Source: Bryobacter sp964387685
Lineage (GTDB): Bacteria > Acidobacteriota > Terriglobia > Bryobacterales > Bryobacteraceae
NCBI GenBank assembly: GCA_964387685.1
Contig: CAYLXK010000030.1
Location: 1-64,000, forward strand
Reading direction: 5' to 3'
DNA: 64,000 bases
A program made the position numbers and the translations under genes. How positions within the stretch are numbered: position 1 is the first letter of the stretch; each line of letters begins with the position of its first letter. The notes beneath the pieces are model-generated. The model saw only the letters and a list, made by a program, of their open reading frames with translations. It did no database searches and was not told the DNA's origin. Shown in pieces: positions 42,228-51,225 of the stretch.

Positions 42228-43513
42228 TACTGCTTGAAGGCCTTCTTGCCCGCGTAGCGTGCGCTCGACCCCAGCTCTTCTTCAATGCGCAGCAACTGGT
42301 TGTACTTGGCGATGCGGTCAGTCCGCGAAGCGGAACCCGTCTTGATTTGCCCGCAGCCGGTGGCCACTGCCAGATCGGCAATGAAGGTGTCTTCCGTTTC
42401 CCCCGAGCGATGCGAGGCCATCGAGGTGTAGTTGGCCGCCGCCGCCATGCTCATCGCCTCCAGCGTCTCGGTCAGGGTGCCGATCTGGTTCACTTTGATC
42501 AGGATCGAATTCGCGATGCCCTTTTCGATACCTTCGGCAAGCTTCGTCGTATTGGTGACAAACAAATCGTCGCCCACGAGTTGGATTTTCTTGCCCAGGC
42601 GTTCGGTCAATTGCTTCCAGCCCGCCCAATCGTTCTCGTCGAGCCCGTCTTCAATGGAAATGATCGGGTACTGCTTCACCCAGCTCTCCCACAGATCGAT
42701 CAACTGCTCGCTCGTGTACTCGCTGTTGTCGCTCTTCTTGAAAACATACTTGCCTTTAGCCTTGTCGAACATCTCGCTGGCCGCGCAATCGAGCGCCAGG
42801 CCAATCTGCTCGCCCGCCTTGTAGCCGGCCTTCTCAATCGCTTCGAGAATCACGTCCACAGCTTCCTGGTTCGATTTCAACGACGGCGCAAAGCCGCCCT
42901 CGTCGCCCACCGACGTCGAATAGCCCTTCTTCTTCAGCACGCCCTTCAGCGTGTGAAACACTTCCGCGCCCATACGCAGCGCTTCGCGGAAGCTAGTGGC
43001 CGCGACCGGCGCAATCATGAATTCCTGCGGGTCGACCGAATTGTCGGCATGCGCGCCGCCGTTCAAGATGTTCATCATCGGCACGGGTAGCAGGCTTGCG
43101 TTCACGCCACCCAGGTAGCGATAGAGAGGAATCTGCAGGCTTTCCGCCGCCGCGCGCGCGGTCGCCATGGAAACGGCCAGCAGGGCGTTAGCGCCCAGGT
43201 TGGCCTTATTGTCCGTGCCGTCAAGCGAAATCATCAGCCGGTCGATTTCCGCCTGGCGCGTCGCATCCAGGCCCAGGAGGTTCGATTGCAGCACTTCGTT
43301 GATGTTGTGCACGGCCTTGAGCGTTCCTTTGCCCAGGTAGCGCTCTTTGTCGCCGTCGCGTAATTCCACGGCCTCATGCTCGCCAGTGGAGGCGCCGCTC
43401 GGCACCGCCGCCCGGCCCAAGGAGCCATCCGCCAGAATCACGTCCGCTTCCACGGTCGGGTTGCCGCGCGAGTCGAGGATCTCGCGGCCAATGATATGAA
43501 CGATGTCGGTCAT
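42227..43513 (-). CDS. eno: enolase
   Basis: 428 aa from ATG 43513; ATG 43522 (three more residues) is equally possible. Dehydrates 2-phosphoglycerate to phosphoenolpyruvate. GREILDSRGNPTVEAD, SGASTGEHEAVELRD, metal ligands in LALDCAASEMFD and SIEDGLDENDW, VGDDLFVTN, catalytic Lys in SILIKVNQIG, and SHRSGETEDTFIADLAVATGC... of the C-terminal loop. First gene of the eno-gpmI operon. Confidence 0.97.
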   Translation of the reverse strand: MTDIVHIIGREILDSRGNPTVEADVILADGSLGRAAVPSGASTGEHEAVELRDGDKERYLGKGTLKAVHNINEVLQSNLLGLDATRQAEIDRLMISLDGTDNKANLGANALLAVSMATARAAAESLQIPLYRYLGGVNASLLPVPMMNILNGGAHADNSVDPQEFMIAPVAATSFREALRMGAEVFHTLKGVLKKKGYSTSVGDEGGFAPSLKSNQEAVDVILEAIEKAGYKAGEQIGLALDCAASEMFDKAKGKYVFKKSDNSEYTSEQLIDLWESWVKQYPIISIEDGLDENDWAGWKQLTERLGKKIQLVGDDLFVTNTTKLAEGIEKGIANSILIKVNQIGTLTETLEAMSMAAAANYTSMASHRSGETEDTFIADLAVATGCGQIKTGSASRTDRIAKYNQLLRIEEELGSSARYAGKKAFKQ

Positions 43514-43573
43514 TGTTATCATTGTCTCGTATCCCGTCGCTCCGAGTCCTTTTTCTTGTTCTGGAAAGAGGCA

Positions 43574-45334
43574 ATGCAATTGAAACACTCCTGGCTCTTT
43601 TTCGGCGCGTTATTGCCGCTCTTTGCGCAATACAGTACCGATCCACGCCGTCCCCTTACAATGGCTTCGAGCGCCAACGGTGAAATTCTTTGGTTCACCT
43701 CCCACGTACGGCCCACCGGGGCGGGCCTGGTGCAGGGCGAATCGCTTTGGCGTTGGGACGGTGAGCGCGTCGAACTGGAATCTGTACCCGATCAAAGCCC
43801 CGGTGCCCGCACGATCCGGGCTGTATCTACCGGGCCGCGCCCCGGCCAATTGGCTTGGCAAACTTACGGCCCTTGCGTTACGGGAGGAGGCTGCGGTTTC
43901 GAAAACCTGATCCGGGCCCAACTTCGCCGCCAAGGAACTGCCGTCGGGCGCCGCGACCGCTTCCTCGGCGTGCTTGGCTTCACCCAAGACGGGCGCTATC
44001 TCTACAATTACTCCCAGGACCGCTCCGTATTGCCCACCCGGCGTGTCCATCGGCTGGAGGATTGGGAGTCGGGCCAAACCTGGGAAATCCCCGCGCTCGG
44101 CTTTGGATACGAAGGCCGGCATTACGCCAACGATGCTTCTTTCTTAGCCCAGCGGGATGGCCGCGCCGTCCTGCTCTCGCCTTTTGCCGAGCCTTTCGAT
44201 TGGGGGCCCTTGCCGGAGACGCAAGATAACCGCACCCGTCCTCGCGCGGTCCTCGATCCGCGCGCCCGCTTTTTCGCCTATGAACGCGCCAAAGTTGAGC
44301 AGAGGGGCGAGCTTCGCGTCCGGGAACGCAACGGAACGGAGTTCACCGTCCATGCCCAGGCCCAATTGATCGACGTCAATGGCGATGGCGAGGTGCTCTA
44401 TTTGGCCGCGAACCCGGAAGGGCTTGACGAGTTTCGCGCTTTCTCCTATTTGGATCGCCAAACGCGAGTTCTGTTCCGCCAAGAGCCAGGTCCGGATAAC
44501 GCCTTGGAGGACGCTCTCCAGAGCCACGACCGTTCCACCCTCTTCCTTCGTACTGCCGATGGCCGCATCCTGCGCCAGCGTGGCCTGGAGCAAAGGCGGC
44601 TTGAGGGCTTCGCCTCCCTCCTCGAAGGGACCTTCCGCAGTACCACTCCCTCACTCAGCTTGCTCACCCTGCCCAGCTATTCTCCGGGATTCACCTATGT
44701 CTTCGACGGCCGAAATTTTCCGCCCGCTCCGGATCTCGAACTGCTCTTTGGACAGCGCTCCCTGCCCATCTTAAGTGCGACCTCCACCCGTATCGTCTTC
44801 CAGATTCCTCCGGACTTCGCCCCCGAGCCCCCTGCCTCCAACTGCTTCGGAGACTGCCTGGACATGCTCATTCGCGATCGCCGCCTCCAGACCGAACTGC
44901 GCTATCAGGCCGCGGGCATCCTTCTCTCCGGCTATCGCCCCGAAACCATCCGCGTTGCCCAAGATCCCACCACCCTCGAGAACTTCTATTTGCTGCACGG
45001 AGACTGGCGCGGCCCCGTCACCTCCACCGATCCCGCCCAACCCGGCGAAATCCTCCACTTCTATCTCTCGGGTTTCGGGCCGGTCTCGCCCTCTGTTCCC
45101 TTCGGCCAGCCGGCGCCGGCCGAACCCCTGAGCTGGATGGCGCGGAATCTTTCCTGCTACGCCAACGCGCCCGCGGGTCCTCCGACTCTGCTTCCCGCCA
45201 TCTTTGGAGGCTTGGCTCCGGGATTCATTGGCATCTTTCAGGTTTCTCTTTCGCTGGCGCGACCCACGCTCGACTTCAACTCGATCAATTGCAACAACGA
45301 ATTCTTTATCCCGCTTCCGAGTCCTCGCCCGTGA
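43574..45334 (+). CDS. secreted propeller-like protein with Solibacter-type C-terminal domain
   Basis: 586 aa from ATG 43574 (AAAGAGG just upstream); a frame open back to 43376 lies antisense to eno and is ignored. Signal peptide (LKHSWLFFGALLPLFAQ). The middle resembles TolB-like blades (NGEILWFTSH, FLGVLGFTQDGRYLYN, FFAYERAKVEQRGEL). The end, GEILHFYLSGFGPVSPSVPFGQPAPAEPL ... GLAPGFIGIFQVSL, is the pattern of the TIGR03437-type domain expanded in Solibacteres. Two Cys pairs suggest disulfides. Function unknown. Confidence 0.75.
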   Translation: MQLKHSWLFFGALLPLFAQYSTDPRRPLTMASSANGEILWFTSHVRPTGAGLVQGESLWRWDGERVELESVPDQSPGARTIRAVSTGPRPGQLAWQTYGPCVTGGGCGFENLIRAQLRRQGTAVGRRDRFLGVLGFTQDGRYLYNYSQDRSVLPTRRVHRLEDWESGQTWEIPALGFGYEGRHYANDASFLAQRDGRAVLLSPFAEPFDWGPLPETQDNRTRPRAVLDPRARFFAYERAKVEQRGELRVRERNGTEFTVHAQAQLIDVNGDGEVLYLAANPEGLDEFRAFSYLDRQTRVLFRQEPGPDNALEDALQSHDRSTLFLRTADGRILRQRGLEQRRLEGFASLLEGTFRSTTPSLSLLTLPSYSPGFTYVFDGRNFPPAPDLELLFGQRSLPILSATSTRIVFQIPPDFAPEPPASNCFGDCLDMLIRDRRLQTELRYQAAGILLSGYRPETIRVAQDPTTLENFYLLHGDWRGPVTSTDPAQPGEILHFYLSGFGPVSPSVPFGQPAPAEPLSWMARNLSCYANAPAGPPTLLPAIFGGLAPGFIGIFQVSLSLARPTLDFNSINCNNEFFIPLPSPRP

Positions 45335-45425
45335 AGACGAGGATCCTGGTTGCGCCGCCGCTGTTAAGATCCCTACATTAAGCTGGTCGTTATCCGAACT
45401 TAACCGCATTGCCACGCAAGGCCGC

Positions 45426-45431
45426 TACCCT
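45426..45431 (+). promoter_or_regulatory. TANNNT -10 element, leaderless layout, TonB receptor
   Basis: TACCCT ends 7 bases before ATG 45439; no purine-rich ribosome site between. Confidence 0.45.
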
Positions 45432-45438
45432 CGACCCT

Positions 45439-48400
45439 ATGCGATATCTCCTGCTCGCTTGGGTTACGGTCTTCAGCGTCTTCGCGCAGACCTATGGTGG
45501 CGTCTCAGGCACCGTCGTCGACCCCTCCAAGAGCCCCCTTTCGGGCGCCACGATCAGCCTTACCAACATAGGTACCGGCCAGAAGCGTCAGGCCTCCACC
45601 ACCGAAGCGGGCACCTTTTCCGTCCCCTTTGTCCAGCCCGGCGAATATGAAATCAACGTCTCGATGACCGGCTTCAAAAACGCTATCCGCAAGGGCGTCA
45701 ACGTGCAAGTGGACGTCGTGGCGCGCTTGGACTTCGCCCTCGAGCTCGGCCAAGTTTCCGAAAGCGTCGAAGTCGTCGGTGACGCGCCCCTCCTCAATGC
45801 CGACAACGCCAGCGTCGGCACCGTCATCGAACGCAAACGCATTATCGAACTACCTTTGAATGGCCGCAACTGGCTGCAAATGGTGGCCCTGAGCCCGAAC
45901 GTCAGCGCCGAGCAGCGCGCCAGCGGCCACGTGGATTCCCGGCAGGGCGGGGAACGCGGCCGCCAGTCGATCTCCATTGCCGGCCAGCGCCAGTTCTTCA
46001 ACCGCTATACGCTCGACGGCGTTGAAAACACCGACGTCAACTACAACACCTACGTCGTCCGCCCCTCCATTGAAGCGCTCGAAGAGTTCAAGGTTCAAAC
46101 CGGCATCTACTCCGCCGAGTTCGGCCGCGCCACCGCGCAAATCAACGCGACCACGCGCCAGGGCGGCAATACCCACCATGGCGCCATCTTCCACTTCCTC
46201 CGCAATGACAAGCTCGATGCTCAAGAATGGCAACAGCAGGGGGGCAAAAATCCTTACCGCCGTAACCAATATGGCTTCGTCTGGAACGGCAAAGTGATTC
46301 GCGACCGCCTCTTCTTCCTTTCGAACTTCGAAGGTACGCGCGACGTGAAGACCTTCCAGGGCACTGCGAACGTCGCGCCCACGCCTTGGCGCAATGGGGA
46401 TTTCAGCGGCCAAGCCGCGGTCATCTTCGACCCCGACACGCGCACTTATACCGGAACGGGCTCCACCGAGCGCGCCGTTAGCGCGACGGCCTTTCCCGGC
46501 AATATCATTCCCGCCTCGCGCCTGCACCCGATCGCCAAAAAGCTACTGGAGTTCTACCCAGAAGCCACCCGCCCCGGTCAGGATATCGTCCAGAACTACG
46601 TGCGCCAGCGCAAGCGGCCCCTCAATAGCGATCAGTTCACGCAGCGCTTCGACTTTAACGAGAGCGGCAAGAGTCAGTGGTTTGGACGCTTCAGCATCGG
46701 CGACGAATTCGAACGCCGCATCGAAAACTTCCCGCAGCAGGAAGGCGGCGTGCAAGTGAAGGTATGGCAGGTGATGGCGGCCAATACGCGCGTCCTGTCG
46801 CCCAATATCGTCAACGAGACTCGCTTCGGCTACAACATCTTCGACAACGACTTGATCCTGCGCTATGCCTACGAGCGCGACGTCACCAAAGAACTGGGCA
46901 TTCGGGGCCTGGTTTCTCCCCCCTCCAACGGCTGGGGCACGCCCGCCATCCAATTGGGCAGCGGCCTGTCGGGCTTTGGGGAATCCGGCAACGGCCCCTG
47001 GATCTACCGCAATCGCACCATGCAGTTCTTGAACAACACGAGCATCGTGCGCGGCAAGCATAACCTGCGCCTGGGCTTCGAAGTGCGGCGCGACATCTAC
47101 AACGCGCAGGGCAACACGGTGCCCCGCGGGCGCTTTTACTACAACGGCCTGCTGACCATTGCCCCGGGTGGCCGCGCTCAAGCCGGCAACCTCTTTGCCG
47201 ATTACATGTTGGGCCTAAACCAACGCTCCGAGCGCGCCCTGGGCCTCGCCGCCTCAGACCTCCGCTCTATCAGTTATTACGGCTACGCGGAAGACAGTTG
47301 GAAAATCACCCCCAAGCTCACGCTGAATTTGGGCTTACGCTACGAGTGGACCCCGTCCTGGACCGAACCCAACGACCGCATCATGAACATCCAGATGTTC
47401 GGTTGGGAACCGGGCTCCCGCACGCCGATCATGACTCGTCCCGGCGACGGCAACTTCTACGACGGCGTCGAGTTCCGCTTTGCCGACGTGATCCCCATTC
47501 AGACCGGCGACGACAAGCTCGGCAAGGCGACCATCCGCACCGACAAGAACGACTTTGCGCCGCGCATCGGTCTAGCCTGGTCGCCCTCGGCCAACTGGAT
47601 CGTCCGCGCGGGCGCGGGTATCTTCTTCACCCAAGACCAAGGTAACCCGCGCTTCGATATCGCGCGCAACCTCGCGGGCCGCGGCGATTTTACGTCCAGC
47701 GACCAGCGGCCCAATTCGCCGCTCGATGATCCGTGGCGCTCCGAGCGCCAGTCCTTCACTTGTACCGGCTGGGCCGGCAATTGTGTAGGCCAACCTTTCG
47801 TGCTGGGCAACGTCAACAATCGCCGCACGCCCTACGTGGGGCAATGGCTCTTCAATATACAGCGGCAGATCGGGAACCATACCTCGCTGGAGATCGGTTA
47901 TCTGGGCAACGTGGGCCGCCGCCTGGAACGCTTGCGCTCCACCAACGAACCCTACTTGCGCAACGGACTTACGGACACATCCAGCGTCCAGTCCCGCCGC
48001 CCTTTCCCAATCTACGGAATCATTCAACAGGTGGATAACGTGGTGAACTCCAATTACCACGCCTTCAGCTTCAAGGGCACGCGGCGTCTGGCCGGTGGCT
48101 TAACACTACTAGCCGGCTACACCTGGGCCAAGGCCATCGACGATTCGAGCGGCATCCGCTCTTCCTCCGGCGAGCAGTCCATTGCCGTCTACGACTGGGA
48201 CTTGCGCCGGGAGCGCGGCTTAAGCCAGTTCCACACCGCCCACCGTTTCGTATCGAGCGTTCTTTACGAAGTGCCCTTCTTCTCGAGTGCACCCCGCTTT
48301 GCTCGCCTGGCTCTGGGCGGCTGGCAGGCTAGCGGCATCCTTACCTTCTCCACCGGCAACCCCGTCCGCGTGGGCACTATTGGCGACACCAACGGTATCG

Positions 48401-48768
48401 GCGGCGAAGGCAATTACCCCAATGCGACCGGCATCAGCCCCTTTGAGGGCGCCGGCACGGTGAACCGCTTCTGGAACATCGCGGCGTTCGAGAACACGAG
48501 TCCTGAACTGCGCTTTCGTTTCGGCAACGTGGGCCGGCATGTCTTGATCGGTCCCGGCTACGGCCAGTTCGATGGTTCGCTGCTGAAGAACATCAAGCTG
48601 CCGCTCGAAGGCCACACGCTGCAATTCCGCTGGGAAATGTTCAACGCGACCAATCATCCCAACTGGAACGTGCCCGCCACCGACATCCGCAATGCATCGA
48701 CCTTTGGCCGCGTTCTTACGGCACGGACAATGCGGGAAATGCAGTTCGGGCTGAAGTATTTGTTCTAA
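45439..48768 (+). CDS. Oar-type TonB-dependent outer-membrane receptor
   Basis: 1109 aa from ATG 45439 (TTG 45409 is less likely). Signal peptide (YLLLAWVTVFSVFAQ), carboxypeptidase-regulatory/CarboxypepD_reg domain (GVSGTVVDPSKSPLSGATISL ... GTFSVPFVQPGEYEINVSM), plug region with ELPLNGRNWLQMVALSPN and RYTLDGVENTDVN, then a 22-strand-type barrel ending in the aromatic terminus MQFGLKYLF. Large Acidobacteria receptors of this kind are thought to import glycans or other bulky substrates; the ligand cannot be told here. Confidence 0.92.
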   Translation: MRYLLLAWVTVFSVFAQTYGGVSGTVVDPSKSPLSGATISLTNIGTGQKRQASTTEAGTFSVPFVQPGEYEINVSMTGFKNAIRKGVNVQVDVVARLDFALELGQVSESVEVVGDAPLLNADNASVGTVIERKRIIELPLNGRNWLQMVALSPNVSAEQRASGHVDSRQGGERGRQSISIAGQRQFFNRYTLDGVENTDVNYNTYVVRPSIEALEEFKVQTGIYSAEFGRATAQINATTRQGGNTHHGAIFHFLRNDKLDAQEWQQQGGKNPYRRNQYGFVWNGKVIRDRLFFLSNFEGTRDVKTFQGTANVAPTPWRNGDFSGQAAVIFDPDTRTYTGTGSTERAVSATAFPGNIIPASRLHPIAKKLLEFYPEATRPGQDIVQNYVRQRKRPLNSDQFTQRFDFNESGKSQWFGRFSIGDEFERRIENFPQQEGGVQVKVWQVMAANTRVLSPNIVNETRFGYNIFDNDLILRYAYERDVTKELGIRGLVSPPSNGWGTPAIQLGSGLSGFGESGNGPWIYRNRTMQFLNNTSIVRGKHNLRLGFEVRRDIYNAQGNTVPRGRFYYNGLLTIAPGGRAQAGNLFADYMLGLNQRSERALGLAASDLRSISYYGYAEDSWKITPKLTLNLGLRYEWTPSWTEPNDRIMNIQMFGWEPGSRTPIMTRPGDGNFYDGVEFRFADVIPIQTGDDKLGKATIRTDKNDFAPRIGLAWSPSANWIVRAGAGIFFTQDQGNPRFDIARNLAGRGDFTSSDQRPNSPLDDPWRSERQSFTCTGWAGNCVGQPFVLGNVNNRRTPYVGQWLFNIQRQIGNHTSLEIGYLGNVGRRLERLRSTNEPYLRNGLTDTSSVQSRRPFPIYGIIQQVDNVVNSNYHAFSFKGTRRLAGGLTLLAGYTWAKAIDDSSGIRSSSGEQSIAVYDWDLRRERGLSQFHTAHRFVSSVLYEVPFFSSAPRFARLALGGWQASGILTFSTGNPVRVGTIGDTNGIGGEGNYPNATGISPFEGAGTVNRFWNIAAFENTSPELRFRFGNVGRHVLIGPGYGQFDGSLLKNIKLPLEGHTLQFRWEMFNATNHPNWNVPATDIRNASTFGRVLTARTMREMQFGLKYLF

Positions 48769-48780
48769 AGTCGCGGGCTT

Positions 48781-48802
48781 ACCCTGAGGGTCCTGTAGAC
48801 CC
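48781..48802. terminator. two mutually exclusive hairpins between convergent genes
   Basis: ACCCT-G-AGGGT (48781-48791) and GGGTC-CTGTA-GACCC (48788-48802) share bases, so only one can form at a time. They lie between the TonB receptor stop and the convergent reductase stop. No T-tract, so at most a weak terminator. Confidence 0.35.
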
Positions 48803-48804
48803 GA

Positions 48805-49707
48805 CTACGAGTTCAAGTGGGTGTTTAGGCGCTCGATTGCCTCATCGATTTCCGCCGTCGACTTAAAGCCGATCGTCATCGCCTCGACCTTCGTATTCTT
48901 GACGACATAGCGCACGCTCGCGTCTCTCTGCTCGGGCGTCAAGAAGCGTCCTTCGCCCATGATCTTCATGCCCAGGATGCCGGTCCCCTGCGCGCTCACC
49001 TGGTTCATGATCGGGATCACTTCTTCGATCACGCCCTTATCGGCGTTGCTGTTGGCCAAGTTGTCCATCATCGTCCCGTCGTGGTTCACACGCATCAACG
49101 CCACGTCCATCCACTTTGTGCCGGGATAGGCGCGGATCGGATTCAGCCCATGCCCGCTGCAACCGTGCGAGGCGATGATCTTCTTGTGCTTGGCTTCGCT
49201 TAAGGCGTCGCGCAAGCGCTCAAGATCCGCCGGCCAGGTCCGAGACTGCACGTTGTGCAGTAGGAAGATGTCGAAGTATTCGCTATTCAATTCGCGCCGG
49301 AAGCGGTCGATCTCTGCCATCGGATTGTAGTCGGGTTTGGCCAAGTCCCGCCAACGCAGCTTCGTCATCAGCCGGTAGCTATCCCGTGGAATCCCGCGCA
49401 GAGCCTCGGCCAGCATCTCGTGCATCTGGTCGTAGTTGTCGGCCGATTCAAAGAAGCGAATGCCGCGGTCGTAGGCATGCCGCACCAGCTTGGTGAATTC
49501 CTTCTGTCCCAGGTCGCGCTGCACGCGGCCCCCATGCGTGCCGGTTCCAAACGCGAGGCGCGTCACCTTTACACCGGAGTTGCCTAAGGTTACCCAATCG
49601 GTTGCGCTTCGCTTGGCGGCGGCCGGAGCGGGCAAAGTCGCCAGTGCGGCGCCGCCAAGAGTCGTAGCCAGAAATTTACGGCGGGAACTACGCGGACAGA
49701 TATTCAT
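48805..49707 (-). CDS. Tat-exported aldo/keto reductase
   Basis: 300 aa. Tat signal SRRKFLATTLGGAALATLPAPAAA, then an AKR fold: VTLGNSGVKVTRLAFGTGTHGG, GIRFFESADNYDQMHE (catalytic Asp/Tyr region), TKLRW, FDIFLLHNVQS, IIASHGCSGHG. The catalytic Tyr seems to be in ADNY. A periplasmic AKR is unusual for a NADP-dependent family, though known in Tat-linked forms. Substrate unknown. Ends 36 bp after the convergent TonB receptor. Confidence 0.85.
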   Translation of the reverse strand: MNICPRSSRRKFLATTLGGAALATLPAPAAAKRSATDWVTLGNSGVKVTRLAFGTGTHGGRVQRDLGQKEFTKLVRHAYDRGIRFFESADNYDQMHEMLAEALRGIPRDSYRLMTKLRWRDLAKPDYNPMAEIDRFRRELNSEYFDIFLLHNVQSRTWPADLERLRDALSEAKHKKIIASHGCSGHGLNPIRAYPGTKWMDVALMRVNHDGTMMDNLANSNADKGVIEEVIPIMNQVSAQGTGILGMKIMGEGRFLTPEQRDASVRYVVKNTKVEAMTIGFKSTAEIDEAIERLNTHLNS

Positions 49708-49713
49708 ACGCGT

Positions 49714-49719
49714 AGTCTA
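49714..49719 (-). promoter_or_regulatory. TANNNT -10 element, leaderless layout, Tat-AKR
   Basis: On the minus strand TAGACT ends 6 bases before ATG 49707, with ACGCGT between. Confidence 0.55.
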
Positions 49720-49727
49720 CTCAATTG

Positions 49728-50141
49728 CTATGCCGGGTTCCAGCCCCCAAACGGTTTTACCGTGGCGAAGGTGGGGCGGCCGTCTCGCGCCGTGCCCGGC
49801 ACTCTGGCTTCCAGGGCCTTCGCATCCGCGGGGATTCCCGTAAGCGGAATCTTTAAGCGCCCCGACCAGGGCGCATGCGCCTGCCCGGCGTAGGAGCCGA
49901 TACCGATATAGATGAATCGCTCCCCGCGCTTGCCCTGGACCGCCGGCCCGCGGAAATCAGGCGGCTCGGTTCCTTTATCGGCTTGGGAAACCTCAACCTC
50001 AAAGCGCAAATCCTTTCCCTGAGATCGTTGGGTCTGTTCGATGCTGAGTTTCGCGCCGGAACCCATTTGTACTCCGTAGTCCACTCCCGGTGGCGGCTGA
50101 ATCACGAAAATCCGTAGTGACAAAGTTCTTTCGGTCGGCAT
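49728..50141 (-). CDS. DUF5990 family protein
   Basis: 137 aa, no signal peptide. LRIFVIQPPPGVDYGVQMG, LRFEVEVSQADKG, GPAVQGKRGERFIYIGIGSYAGQ, WSGRLKIPL and the end FATVKPFGGWNP are the conserved blocks of this small family of unknown function. Starts 11 bp from the divergent AKR start. Confidence 0.82.
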   Translation of the reverse strand: MPTERTLSLRIFVIQPPPGVDYGVQMGSGAKLSIEQTQRSQGKDLRFEVEVSQADKGTEPPDFRGPAVQGKRGERFIYIGIGSYAGQAHAPWSGRLKIPLTGIPADAKALEARVPGTARDGRPTFATVKPFGGWNPA

Positions 50142-50147
50142 CCTTTA

Positions 50148-50153
50148 AGAGTA
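50148..50153 (-). promoter_or_regulatory. TANNNT -10 element overlapping the divergent start codon
   Basis: Minus-strand TACTCT ends 6 bases before the DUF5990 ATG (50141) and its first base is the A of the plus-strand AKR start codon (50153). Confidence 0.4.
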
Positions 50154-51184
50154 TGGAATACAGACAACTCGGTGGATCCGGATTTCGCGTGCCCGTCCTT
50201 AGCCTGGGCACCGGAACCTTTGGCGGTAGCGGCGATTTTTTTAAGGCTTGGGGACAAAGCGATGTTCAGGAGGCGTCCCGGCTCATCGATATCTCGCTCG
50301 ATGCCGGGCTGAACTTTTTCGATTCGGCCGACATCTATTCCGACGGCGCGGCGGAAAGTATCCTGGGCGCCGCTATCAAGGGCCGCCGCGACAAAGTCTT
50401 GATCTCCACCAAAGCCACCTTCCGCAGCGGCCCCGGACCCAATGACGTGGGCTCTTCGCGCTTCCACCTGATTGCTGCGGTCGATGCCGCGCTGCAACGT
50501 TTGGGCACCGATTACATCGACCTCTTCCAACTGCACGGCTTCGACGCGATGACGCCTGTTGAGGAGGTCCTCCAAACGCTCGACGTGCTGGTCCGGGCCG
50601 GGAAGATTCGCTACATCGGTTGCTCCAATTTCTCGGGCTGGCATCTGATGAAGTCCCTCGCGGCCAGCGACCGACACGGTTGGCCTCGTTACATTGCCCA
50701 TCAGGCCTACTATTCGTTAGTCGGCCGCGACTACGAATGGGAGCTCATGCCGCTCGGCCTCGATCAGAGAGTCGGCGCCGTCATCTGGAGCCCCCTCGGT
50801 TGGGGCCGCCTCACCGGCAAGATCCGCCGGGGCCAACCCCTGCCCGATAACAGCCGCCTGCGGTCTCAGTTGGTAGTGGACAAGGGCCCGCCCGTCGAAG
50901 ACGAATACCTCTTCCGCGTCGTGGACGCCCTCGACGAGGTTGCCAAAGAAGTTGAAAAGACGGTCGCGCAGGTGGCCCTCAACTGGCTCCTCCAGCGCCC
51001 CACCGTCGCCAACATCATCATCGGCGCGCGCAATGAGGAGCAACTTCGGCAGAACTTGGGCGCGGTCGGTTGGAACCTGACGAAAGAACAGGTCGCCAAG
51101 CTCGACGCCGCGAGTGTGCAAAAGCTTGCCTACCCCTACTGGCACCAAAGCGGATTCGCCGAGCGCAATCCCGCGCCCGTCTAA
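50153..51184 (+). CDS. aldo/keto reductase (YajO/AKR-type)
   Basis: 343 aa from ATG 50153; the frame continues upstream to 50090 but overlaps the divergent gene. Cytosolic AKR: MEYRQLGGSGFRVPVLSLGTGTFGG, GLNFFDSADIYSDGAAESILG (catalytic Asp and Tyr), Lys in LISTKATF, YIDLFQLHGFD, YIGCSNFSGWH, and NIIIGARNEEQLRQN for NADPH binding. All four catalytic positions are present. Second AKR within 1.5 kb; the two are not close paralogues. Confidence 0.9.
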   Translation: MEYRQLGGSGFRVPVLSLGTGTFGGSGDFFKAWGQSDVQEASRLIDISLDAGLNFFDSADIYSDGAAESILGAAIKGRRDKVLISTKATFRSGPGPNDVGSSRFHLIAAVDAALQRLGTDYIDLFQLHGFDAMTPVEEVLQTLDVLVRAGKIRYIGCSNFSGWHLMKSLAASDRHGWPRYIAHQAYYSLVGRDYEWELMPLGLDQRVGAVIWSPLGWGRLTGKIRRGQPLPDNSRLRSQLVVDKGPPVEDEYLFRVVDALDEVAKEVEKTVAQVALNWLLQRPTVANIIIGARNEEQLRQNLGAVGWNLTKEQVAKLDAASVQKLAYPYWHQSGFAERNPAPV

Positions 51185-51225
51185 ATCGCTGAGGCATTTC
51201 CCGATGCTAAGTCGCTTCATTGGAT

